The notes: generated by a model not told the origin, from the letters alone. DNA of 5,315 bases from Clostridiaceae bacterium (GCA_012727625.1 JAAYGP010000276.1:1-5315), one strand, 5' to 3'. Positions 1-5,273 are shown, counted from the stretch's first letter. Made by a program: numbers and translations.

Positions 1-1528
1 ATTGTGGTGAGCCCCATGTACTGACTCTGTCAACAGATAATGACGGTCTTGAGCACAGGCCGGATTCACGGGGACCACATATGCCATCACTGATATAAAC
101 GCTGTGACATAATATTTTCCAGGCATTATAAAGATTGCTGCTGTAAGATCCGTACCTTATTCTGATATATTCGCAAAGCCACTCATCTAATGTGGGTTGT
201 TCCTCCTTAATGGATATATGGGAGATTATATCAAAAAACACTTCGTCTGCAACAATGGCTTCAGGCATGTAGCCTATTCCGACGAAAGCATAATTATTGT
301 CTTTCTGTAATTTATGAGGCCGGGTTAAAGAATTTATTACATTCCCTCTTAATAGTCGTTGGCCGCCAAAATTGTTTACTGTGCAATATAACCATGGTGA
401 ATTGGCGAAATTATCACCGCCGTCTATATTGGCATCAGCGCTTAAATTTCCGACAAGAACATGACCTTTGTCCAGTACGTTCAGCATTTCCCTACGGGGA
501 TTATCCTGCCAGCCCTGAAAAAACCAGACCGCATTTTCATCATGCTCAAGCATTTTTTTCATCAGTAAATCTGCATATTTTGGAAGGTCCATACCCTCCG
601 TATTGCCACCCTCATGAAAAGGGTCGGTTGAGTAATAGTGGCAGTATTCATTTCCGAAAATTGATTTTTGAATCTTGTAAAACAGATCTGCTATAGTGTT
701 GAACATTTTATCTTCGGGGAGCAAAATCGGAGGCCTTTTGAAACCGCACCAGCTGCCTTGATCAATCAGTTTTGCATCACTGAACCTTTCGCCAAAATCC
801 AATGGCACCATGCCTGAATACCCCGGCAACATAATGCTTACGCCAAATTTTCTTAAGCGTGTGCTGATTTTTTGTGATAGCTCTACACGGTCCTGATACC
901 ACCAGGCGGGAGGAGGACCGCCCCAGCCTGTCATATTCATCATCCATTGCCATGGGGTGTAGGCAGGTCCGGCAATCAACTTACCAATTTCTTCGCTTGA
1001 ATAGCCGATTGTTGTTAATACCTGCCTCCAAACCTCCTCGTGGCCAATTGGGTTCAGCACAAGATTATACCCGGAAAGCAGAATCCAGTCTAAAAATTGC
1101 TCCCACTCCGACCATTGCCAAATAGGCATGGTGTATCCGAAAGTACAATAATTAAATAAATATCTGTATAGAAATTTACTCTTTTCTTTTATCACGCCGT
1201 TTATTTTCGGAGGCTCTTTTGGATATTCCATACGTATGTTTAAGGGACCTACATAACTGTTGCATCTGTTTGTCAAGTACCAGTTAAATGCATTAGCTGC
1301 GGCAATTCCGCCAGTTGCCCTAATCAAAATTTTGCCCTTCGGCAAATCCGTTATCTCAAATTCATCCAATCCTTTAGAGGAAGCCGGTATTTTTTCAAAC
1401 TCAAAACGATCGGCATATGTTTTGTTGGTTACTCGTTCAATAAGCTTTTTAACCTCTGATTCATCGAGCTTAAACGGAATGTTTCTATCCTTGGTTTCAG
1501 CAGCTATCGATTTTATTTGCACTATCAT
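1..1528 (-). CDS. GH89 alpha-N-acetylglucosaminidase, 3' end outside the window
   Basis: Exo-acting glycosidase of family GH89 (relatives of human NAGLU), which releases terminal alpha-linked N-acetylglucosamine from glycans such as mucin or heparan-type chains. I translated 509 uninterrupted codons from ATG 1528 to the window edge. Residues 1-110 fit the small N-terminal alpha/beta domain (ATGGIAAANAFNWYL at 71-85). From about 125 the TIM barrel follows, with the family signatures NYCTFGYTM (126-134), W138-x-x-x-W142, GHEEVW (162-167), GPAYTPWQWM (187-196), GWGGPPPAWW (201-210), MLPGYSGMVP (233-242) and LLPEDKMF (269-276). E306 in DPFHEGG and E423 in YMPEAI align with the acid/base and nucleophile glutamates of NAGLU and of the Clostridium perfringens GH89 enzyme. 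Their 117-residue separation fits the family. The C-terminal helical domain begins near 440 and is cut off; about 200 residues should lie outside. No signal peptide is visible, so a cytoplasmic enzyme acting on imported oligosaccharides is inferred. SD AGGGG sits 8 nt before the ATG. Confidence 0.93.
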   Translation of the reverse strand, partial: MIVQIKSIAAETKDRNIPFKLDESEVKKLIERVTNKTYADRFEFEKIPASSKGLDEFEITDLPKGKILIRATGGIAAANAFNWYLTNRCNSYVGPLNIRMEYPKEPPKINGVIKEKSKFLYRYLFNYCTFGYTMPIWQWSEWEQFLDWILLSGYNLVLNPIGHEEVWRQVLTTIGYSSEEIGKLIAGPAYTPWQWMMNMTGWGGPPPAWWYQDRVELSQKISTRLRKFGVSIMLPGYSGMVPLDFGERFSDAKLIDQGSWCGFKRPPILLPEDKMFNTIADLFYKIQKSIFGNEYCHYYSTDPFHEGGNTEGMDLPKYADLLMKKMLEHDENAVWFFQGWQDNPRREMLNVLDKGHVLVGNLSADANIDGGDNFANSPWLYCTVNNFGGQRLLRGNVINSLTRPHKLQKDNNYAFVGIGYMPEAIVADEVFFDIISHISIKEEQPTLDEWLCEYIRIRYGSYSSNLYNAWKILCHSVYISDGICGPRESGLCSRPSLSVDRVSTWGSPQ

Positions 1529-1536
1529 TTTCAAGA

Positions 1537-1541
1537 CCCCT
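1537..1541 (-). promoter_or_regulatory. Ribosome-binding site of the GH89 gene
   Basis: AGGGG on the minus strand lies 8 nt upstream of ATG 1528. It fixes the start, because no other in-frame ATG has an SD nearby. I see no convincing promoter or terminator hairpin in the 84 nt between the usp stop and this start, so readthrough from usp is likely. Confidence 0.6.
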
Positions 1542-1612
1542 GAACAATAAAACAAAAAGTATTTTTCAGTTTATTTAAAAGCACGTGTTTCTGCTGTGGC
1601 TGGGCCGAGATA

Positions 1613-2002
1613 CTATTCCGGAGGTATTATCTCAATTTCTGTATTGGTTTGCTTCAGCAATGCCCTTAGTTGCCTGAAATATTTACTTTCCTCCACATTT
1701 TTTAAAGAAGCGCCAAGAACGATAAGATCAACATTGTTCTTAATTGCAAAATCAGCAATAGTCTTTGAAATATTATCGTCTCTCAGCATTGTCATTTCCG
1801 CATCATAAAATTTTGAGATTTTAAAGAGATATTCAAGTGCTTCACTTTCACGAGCATTGTCAAGAATGTTCCAGGAGTTTTTCGCCACATGAAGAACGTG
1901 CAGGTTTCCGCCCTTGGCCATACGCTGTGAAGCCGCCTTTATAAGACGTTCACAGGTTTTTTGTTTAGTAACGCAAACAAGTATGTTTTGGTATATATTC
2001 AA
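1613..2002 (-). CDS. UspA-like universal stress protein, TTG start
   Basis: 129-residue single-domain protein with the alternating beta/alpha pattern of the universal stress protein fold, cytoplasmic and probably dimeric. Beta-1 is NILVCVT (6-12), followed by the helix CERLIKAASQRMA (17-29), beta-2 NLHVLHVA (33-40), and the diagnostic penultimate strand VDLIVLGAS (91-99). It resembles the Usp segment found in KdpD sensor kinases. The usual ATP-binding signature G-x2-G-x9-G-S/T is not there: only G97 remains, and the stretch KNVEESKYFRQL follows. This suggests the non-ATP-binding UspA class rather than the MJ0577 class. It is slightly shorter than typical members (140-160 residues). The start is TTG at 2002, with AGAGGGG 5 nt upstream; the next in-frame Met is residue 28 and would delete beta-1. 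It precedes the GH89 gene by 84 nt in the same direction. A functional link to the glycosidase is not evident. Confidence 0.85.
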   Translation of the reverse strand: MNIYQNILVCVTKQKTCERLIKAASQRMAKGGNLHVLHVAKNSWNILDNARESEALEYLFKISKFYDAEMTMLRDDNISKTIADFAIKNNVDLIVLGASLKNVEESKYFRQLRALLKQTNTEIEIIPPE

Positions 2003-2007
2003 TTTAA

Positions 2008-2014
2008 CCCCTCT
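2008..2014 (-). promoter_or_regulatory. Strong ribosome-binding site deciding the usp TTG start
   Basis: AGAGGGG on the minus strand, with a 5-nt spacer to TTG 2002. It is the reason for choosing a non-ATG start. Confidence 0.75.
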
Positions 2015-2106
2015 TTTTCAGTCGGTATTTTGCAGGTCTTTAAAATTTTTATTTGGTATGAGTAATACAATGCATAAATAAAACACATATTTTTATTTTT
2101 TCGCAT

Positions 2107-2125
2107 TCACCAACGAAAGTGGTGA
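2107..2125 (-). other. Small hairpin in the usp leader
   Basis: Perfect 6-bp inverted repeat TCACCA / TGGTGA with a 7-nt loop, about 105 nt upstream of the usp start. No T-tract follows it on either strand in terminator geometry: on the minus strand it is followed by A-rich DNA, and the T-rich run lies on its 5' side on the plus strand. It could be a leader hairpin or a protein-binding site. Confidence 0.35.
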
Positions 2126-2172
2126 CATGTTTGAACTTCATTGTTAATATAAAAATAAATTGACCCTATAAT

Positions 2173-2181
2173 ATTATAACA
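2173..2181 (-). promoter_or_regulatory. Candidate extended -10 promoter for usp
   Basis: TGTTATAAT on the minus strand is a perfect TGn-TATAAT extended -10. The hexamer at the -35 spacing (AGAAAT) is poor, as is common with extended -10 promoters. It would start RNA near 2166 and give a leader of about 165 nt. The -10 lies inside a 12-bp palindrome TATAATATTATA (2167-2178), so an opposite-facing TATAAT also exists. Confidence 0.4.
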
Positions 2182-2309
2182 GAAAAAGATTGCTAATTTC
2201 TGAACTGATTGTAAATTGTTTTTACCATTTTCTTCTATGCTGCTGTTCATTATTCACTTTGGTTTATCTATCGGAAAGTCCAGCACAAAAAGTGCTATAC
2301 CACAAATAA

Positions 2310-2438
2310 GGTTTCTGTTCACACTAATTCAATTACTTACAGGTAAGATATTGCGCAATAGCGGAAACAAGAGCTTCATTCCGCTGAAGTTTCCTTCTGT
2401 TGCACAATATATCTTAACAGAGCCTGTGAACAGTAACC
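2310..2438. repeat. Large imperfect inverted repeat, possible structured RNA or MITE-like relic
   Basis: Three nested pairs lie in register. The outer pair is GGTTTCTGTTCACA (2310-2323) with TGTGAACAGTAACC (2425-2438), 13 of 14 pairing. The middle pair is TAAGATATTGCGCAA (2344-2358) with TTGCACAATATATCTTA (2400-2416), with one 2-nt bulge and one mismatch. The inner pair is GGAAAC (2363-2368) with GTTTCC (2389-2394), with an alternative CTTCA/TGAAG hairpin at the tip. TATTGCGCAATA (2349-2360) is itself a perfect palindrome. The similarity may extend weakly outward (ACAAAAA near 2285 against TTTTTTGT near 2453). The repeat lies in an approximately 520-bp stretch without a credible gene, downstream of the truncated beta-helix gene. 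Confidence 0.65.
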
Positions 2439-2526
2439 AAACAAGTGCTTCATTTTTTGTATTTCAGGCTTAAACATTCCTTACGCAAAACAAAAAAATG
2501 CGCGCAAATAGAAGTAACAGATATTC

Positions 2527-3204
2527 TTAAAGCACGGGAAAAAAGGATTGATTAACTCCGCTGGGATCATGGAATTCAACATTTGTACATGTTTTAACCT
2601 GGAGACCATCGTTAAAGTTATGGGTCAGATACATGTCGCAGACTTCAATATCATTACAGGTTTGGAGGTAGATAAGGTTATAGTAGTTGATACCGTTGGA
2701 TGACGGATAAGTCATTGCCCTGATAGTTCCGTTTGAATTCAGGGCCTGGGTGATGTTTGGTCCGTTCCCGTCCAGTTTAAAACCGCGAATTATGAAGTTG
2801 CCCATTATATTATTGGTACCAGCCAGCATAGCCGCAGTTTTATTTTCGATCATGCCTTTATTAACTGGCCAGCAAACGCTTGGAGACAGCAATACAACAG
2901 TGCCCTCTTCGCCTTCAAGAATAACCTTTTGATCGGGTTTACCCGCGATATAAATGGTGTCATCTATAACGTAGGTTCCTGCCTTTAAATGAACGGTTGT
3001 GAATCTTTCATTGGCAAGCACAAAATCAATTGCCTGCTGAATTTCCACCTGATCATTATCGCCGCCATCGCAGTTAAAATCGCCGGTTCCGTCCAGGGCA
3101 ACATAAACTACAGGTGCAGTGGGCGCAGGATCAGCGACTGCTGACAAAATGCCGGTCGATAAGATGCCCAGGACCAACACTGCAGCACACAGATACTTGA
3201 AAAG
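2527..3204 (-). pseudogene. Secreted right-handed beta-helix (pectate-lyase fold) protein, truncated and without start codon
   Basis: The reading frame encodes a signal peptide (LFKYLCAAVLVLGILSTGIL, then SAVA with cleavage before DPAP). A typical N-terminal cap of beta-helix surface proteins follows (VYVALDGTGDFNCDGGDND, then QVEIQQAIDFV). After it come the first beta-helix coils: TTVHLKAGTYVIDDTIYI, NFIIRGFKLDGNG, YYNLIYLQTCNDIEVCDMYL, DGLQVKTCTNVEFHD. Similar proteins occur in methanogens and some clostridia and are normally 350 residues or more. Here homology stops after FHD; 12 unrelated codons and TAA 2527 follow, so the C-terminal half is lost. The 5' end is also damaged. SD GGGAGGAA (3208-3215) is followed at the correct distance by CTT (3204-3202), not a start codon. 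The first usable start, GTG 3180, would remove the basic n-region of the signal and has no SD. I infer a decayed gene for a cell-surface or secreted carbohydrate-interacting protein; whether it was a lyase cannot be told. Confidence 0.75.
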
Positions 3205-3207
3205 TTG

Positions 3208-3215
3208 TTCCTCCC
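3208..3215 (-). promoter_or_regulatory. Orphan ribosome-binding site of the beta-helix pseudogene
   Basis: GGGAGGAA is a near-perfect SD, but no ATG, GTG or TTG lies within 10 nt downstream. The codon at the ideal position is CTT in the frame that encodes the signal peptide, so a start codon appears to have been lost. Confidence 0.65.
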
Positions 3216-3230
3216 AACTACATTAGAAGT

Positions 3231-3242
3231 AACAGGCCTGTT
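3231..3242. promoter_or_regulatory. Perfect palindrome at the beta-helix gene transcription start, likely operator
   Basis: AACAGGCCTGTT is a 12-bp perfect palindrome. It sits about 2-13 nt downstream of the start predicted from the promoter at 3251-3279 and before the SD. This is a classic position for a repressor site. The cognate regulator is not in the window. Confidence 0.5.
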
Positions 3243-3250
3243 CAACGATC

Positions 3251-3279
3251 AGTATATAATATGCGAAAATTTTGTTCAA
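3251..3279 (-). promoter_or_regulatory. Sigma-70-type promoter of the beta-helix gene
   Basis: Minus strand -35 TTGAAC (3279-3274), 17-nt spacer, -10 TATACT (3256-3251). The start is predicted near 3244, giving a short leader to the SD at 3208-3215. This is the best promoter match in the window. Confidence 0.65.
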
Positions 3280-3320
3280 TCGGAAAGTAACAAGTAATAA
3301 AATTATGACACGAAGCAGAA

Positions 3321-3343
3321 AATTTGCAACTGCTTGTGCAATT
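3321..3343. other. Imperfect inverted repeat upstream of the beta-helix promoter
   Basis: AATTTGCA, 8-nt spacer, TGCAATT (one bulged base), about 42 bp upstream of the -35 at 3274-3279. The position suits an activator site, but there is no independent support. The surrounding 3280-3518 is otherwise AT-rich non-coding DNA; a second 7-bp inverted repeat TGATTTA-TT-TAAATCA lies at 3459-3474. Confidence 0.25.
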
Positions 3344-3518
3344 ATGCCGGAAAGGGCGTAAAATCAGAGACTTTATGCAGATAAATTGAACAAAAATATA
3401 TTAGGAAGACAGTATATGTAAAAAAAATATGTTTACTTGTCATGATATATTTCTCGGGTGATTTATTTAAATCAGGCTTGTAAATAGTCCCAAATAAAGG
3501 ATATTTATTCACAAAAAT

Positions 3519-3546
3519 AAAATAGCAGTACATATCCTGCTATTTT
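3519..3546 (-). terminator. Factor-independent terminator of the SDR gene
   Basis: Perfect 10-bp stem AAAATAGCAG (3519-3528) / CTGCTATTTT (3537-3546) with an 8-nt loop. On the minus strand it is followed by ATTTTTGTG. It directly abuts the TAA (3548-3546) of the restored SDR frame, which supports that TAA as the ancestral gene end. The stem is AT-rich apart from its core, so strength is uncertain; it could also work in the opposite direction. Confidence 0.65.
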
Positions 3547-4317
3547 TAAAATGCACCAGATAGGCCAGGCATTTCACCGGTTACAAAGTCAGAAGCCCTT
3601 GACGACAGGAAACACAGCTGTGCCCATGTAATCCTCGGGAATCGCTATTCGCCCTAAGGGGCGATTTAGGATTACCGCCTTCTTTTTGAAAGGGTTTTTT
3701 AGATAATAGTCGTAAGTGAACCGGGTTTCGGTGGCCGTGGGCGCAATGGCGTTCACGCATATTTTATAGGGCGCAAGCTCCAGGGCCAGGGTTTTCAACA
3801 GCATGACAATTCCGGCCTTGCTGGCGCTGTATGCTCCAAAATTGACGGATGCCCGGTATGCGCCCGTTGAAACAATATATATGACTTTTCCGCCGCGCTC
3901 CTGCTTAATAATCTGCTTTGCCACGGCATGGCCCATGTAAAAAGCCCCGTTCATGTTGGTATTGATTATGTCAAGCCACTCCTTGTCGGTCATATCAAGG
4001 ACTTGTTTGCGGTTTGTCACTGCCGCGCTGTTAATGAATATATCAATGCCTCCCAGGGGCTTTGCGGCGTTTATTATATCCTCCGCTTGGGATGGGTCCG
4101 ATATATCCGCGCATATACCGCCGACGGCAGCGCCAGCCTGCTTCAATGCGCGTATACCTTCATCCAGGTATTTCTCAGAAATATCCGTAGGTAGTACGGA
4201 TGCGCCAAAGCTTGCAAGGGCCTGCGCGCAGGCAAGCCCGATTCCGCCGCCTCCGCCTGTTATAAGGGCGGGTTTACCCGTTAAATCAAACAGACTGTTG
4301 ATACTTGTGATACTCAT
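3546..4317 (-). pseudogene. SDR oxidoreductase (gluconate 5-dehydrogenase-like), frameshifted near the C-terminus
   Basis: Classical short-chain dehydrogenase of the gluconate 5-dehydrogenase / 3-oxoacyl-ACP reductase-like group; the sugar substrate is inferred. The Rossmann motif TGGGGGIG is at 20-27. D45 at the end of beta-2 favours NAD(H). D71 contacts adenine, NSAA (96-99) replaces the usual NNAG, N121 and S150 are expected active-site residues, and Y163-SAS-K167 is the catalytic pair. PTATET follows at 193-198. The frame runs from ATG 4317 to TGA 3591-3589 as 242 residues, ending GTAVF-PVVKGF. Removing one T at 3612-3610 restores LSSRASDFVTGEMPGLSGAF and a TAA at 3546, matching the family's usual LxSxxSxFVTGE end and length (about 255). 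The expected VDGG motif is absent even then. The last strand shapes the substrate pocket and tetramer contact, so the product is probably inactive. The gene is monocistronic, with its own promoter and terminator. A base-calling error is an alternative. Confidence 0.8.
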
Positions 4318-4349
4318 TATAATTCACTTCCATTTCCTAGTTTTCTCAA

Positions 4350-4377
4350 TATACTTCTTCCTCAATAATGAAGTATA
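4350..4377. promoter_or_regulatory. Inverted repeat over the SDR transcription start, candidate operator
   Basis: TATACTTC (4350-4357), 12-nt spacer, GAAGTATA (4370-4377): an 8-bp perfect inverted repeat. It spans about -2 to +26 relative to the start predicted from the promoter at 4382-4409. The geometry fits a dimeric repressor or a leader hairpin. No regulator gene is in the window. Confidence 0.4.
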
Positions 4378-4381
4378 CCAA

Positions 4382-4409
4382 TTTATATCAAGCAAAAAAT
4401 GTTATTCAA
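4382..4409 (-). promoter_or_regulatory. Candidate promoter of the SDR gene
   Basis: Minus strand -35 TTGAAT (4409-4404), 16-nt spacer, -10 TATAAA (4387-4382). The start is predicted near 4375, 58 nt before ATG 4317. A GGAAG stretch 9 nt before the ATG serves as a weak SD. Confidence 0.45.
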
Positions 4410-4501
4410 GTAATGAACCCTTAAAGGTAGCCCGACTGTCAACGGATCCACAAGGCAGGACCGGCTTCCATTGTTAATAGCCTGTTGTTTCCTGACTTAT
4501 A

Positions 4502-4521
4502 CAGGGATTTACGAAAATAAA
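4502..4521 (+). repeat. Left copy of a repeat shared with 5219-5239 (possible IS-end relic)
   Basis: TACGAAAATAAA (4510-4521) is identical to 5228-5239. In both places CAGGG lies 8-9 nt upstream and CCTG-n-TTTCC lies further upstream (4481-4492 here, near 5198-5212 at the other copy). The two copies are in direct orientation about 720 bp apart and bracket the degraded gene and the CCACA cluster. They may be two ends of related elements, or two insertion scars. Confidence 0.4.
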
Positions 4522-4554
4522 CCCGGTGCAGGAATTATATTCCGAAATCCCGGG
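4522..4554. other. Two-part hairpin
   Basis: CCCGG (4522-4526) pairs with CCGGG (4550-4554). Inside it GGAAT (4531-4535) pairs with ATTCC (4539-4543) around a TAT loop. No T-tract follows, so it is not a classical terminator. It lies just beyond the TGA at 4560-4562 that ends the degraded gene to its right. Confidence 0.35.
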
Positions 4555-4559
4555 GATAC

Positions 4560-5000
4560 TCATTGATCCTGGTCAGAACCGGGAAAACCTGGTTGCAAAT
4601 TGCTCATGGTTGAACTTCTAAATATTGTTTGCAAGCGCTGCTCCAAGTCTTTTCTTATTGCATGAACCCTTGCCGGGTCGAGGAGCGTGTAGATGGTGTG
4701 GGGTCTGTACGACGTGGTCCTGTTAAACTTTTTAATTTCCTTTCAAGTTCACGCAAACGGCTTAAAGCCTCATCAAGCTGCATCCTTTCAAAACCATAGA
4801 ATTCAGAGCTTCGGTCTTCCTTCGTGTTAAGCACGTAATGGGCAAGCAATATTGCCCATGTTATATCGCGGTAAAACGAGACACAAATTTTATTAATATA
4901 AAATCTATCCTGCAGTTCCTTGAGCCTGTGGGGGCAGATGCCGTCACACCCAATACAATTCGAAAAAACTATCTTGTTGTGGATTTGTGGAAAAGTTCAT
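4560..5000 (-). pseudogene. Unrecognised small protein gene with two single-base frame disruptions
   Basis: I do not recognise this family. Frame 1 opens at ATG 5000 and reads MNFSTNPQQDSFF before reaching a stop. At the TTTTTT run (4963-4968) the coding signal moves to a second frame: NCIGCDGICPHRLKELQDRF, then YINKICVSFYRDITWAILL, AHYVLNTKEDRSSEFYGF and a charged amphipathic stretch MQLDEALSRLRELERKLK that could form a coiled coil. At the AAAAA run (4729-4733) it returns to the first frame: KFNRTTSYRPHTIYTLLDPA, then RVHAIRKDLEQRLQTIF, to TGA 4560. The whole would be about 146 residues, with a CxxCxxxxC-type cysteine cluster near the N-terminus that might bind metal. The middle frame alone gives an ORF ending at TAA 4655 with only weak start options (TTG 4849). 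ATG 5000 lacks a good SD. It is probably a decayed accessory gene of a mobile element or replicon, since it lies between the repeat copies and beside the CCACA cluster. Confidence 0.5.
4838..4859. other. 8-bp inverted repeat inside the degraded gene
   Basis: ATGGGCAA (4838-4845), 6-nt loop, TTGCCCAT (4852-4859). The repeat is perfect but lies inside a stretch that reads well as protein, so it may be incidental. Confidence 0.25.
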
Positions 5001-5151
5001 TCCGGCAAGAATTGCTAATCTTCAGGCTGTGGACAAAATTATGGATAAGACGAGGAAACCGCGGAGAGTTTCCCACAGCTTACCCACTATTTTGCCCACA
5101 ACTTTCAGCAAGCAATTCTAAGCCACAATAAACTTTACCACAAGCTCCACA
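4978..5151. repeat. Cluster of CCACA-type nonamers resembling DnaA boxes
   Basis: Ten nonamers of the form TTnnCCACA or a near variant lie in 174 bp. On the minus strand: AAATCCACA (4978-4986), TTTTCCACA (4986-4994), TTGTCCACA (5028-5036) and TTATCCATA (5040-5048). On the plus strand: TTTCCCACA (5069-5077), TTACCCACT (5080-5088), TTGCCCACA (5092-5100), TAAGCCACA (5119-5127), TTTACCACA (5134-5142) and AGCTCCACA (5143-5151). The consensus DnaA box is TTATCCACA (TTWTNCACA); TTTTCCACA fits exactly, and several others differ at one or two positions. The boxes form two opposed blocks, minus-strand ones first and plus-strand ones second, and are followed by AT-rich DNA (5160-5218). No dnaA, dnaN or rep gene is visible. 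The cluster could be an origin fragment or transposase-binding repeats of a mobile element. Confidence 0.5.
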
Positions 5152-5218
5152 ACAACTACGACTGCTGTTATAAAAAATAAAGAAATTAAGGAAATGCTCC
5201 TGATTAATTTCCAATTTT

Positions 5219-5239
5219 CAGGGGGGATACGAAAATAAA
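5219..5239 (+). repeat. Right copy of the repeat shared with 4502-4521
   Basis: CAGGGGGGA followed by TACGAAAATAAA. The last 12 bases equal 4510-4521. Here the word runs directly into the tandem 22-bp repeats, which are not preserved at the left copy. Confidence 0.4.
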
Positions 5240-5273
5240 TGGTGAAAGTCAGTGAAATAAATGGTTTAGGTCA
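5231..5273 (+). mobile_element. Tandem 22-bp repeats, possible left end of an IS21-like element
   Basis: Two copies, 5231-5251 and 5253-5273, match at 16 of 21 positions, with common core AAATAAATGGT-n4-GTCA. Short repeated transposase-binding sites just inside the end, followed by istA, are typical of IS21-family elements. A purine-rich SD at 5309-5315 would suit such a gene starting just outside the window. No transposase coding sequence is inside the window and the exact IS boundary is not resolved. Plasmid iterons are the alternative reading, given the neighbouring DnaA-like boxes. Confidence 0.4.

Noticed and set aside
394..1550. Plus-strand frames opposite the GH89 gene
   Set aside because: The minus strand carries a continuous 509-codon GH89 sequence with all family motifs.
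2107..2125. Hairpin considered as a terminator
   Set aside because: The T-rich run lies on the wrong side in both orientations.
2216..2473. Plus-strand 85-codon reading frame over the inverted-repeat region
   Set aside because: It runs through the large inverted repeat, has no SD, and its composition is not protein-like.
3342..3533. Minus-strand 63-codon reading frame
   Set aside because: Its ATG lies inside the SDR terminator loop. The sequence is AT-rich and dominated by Phe, Tyr and Ile, with no SD and no recognisable motif.
3953..4477. Plus-strand 174-codon frame opposite the SDR gene
   Set aside because: It is the antisense shadow of the SDR gene, which has clear family motifs on the minus strand.
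4725..4740. Programmed -1 ribosomal frameshift at TTAAAAAGT in the unknown gene
   Set aside because: The run is not a canonical X XXY YYZ heptamer in the zero frame, no clear downstream stem-loop was seen, and a second shift upstream would also be needed. Simple indels explain both.
4838..5131. Plus-strand 97-codon frame through the CCACA cluster
   Set aside because: The minus strand of 4560-4965 reads far more like protein, the frame has no SD, and it crosses the repeated boxes.
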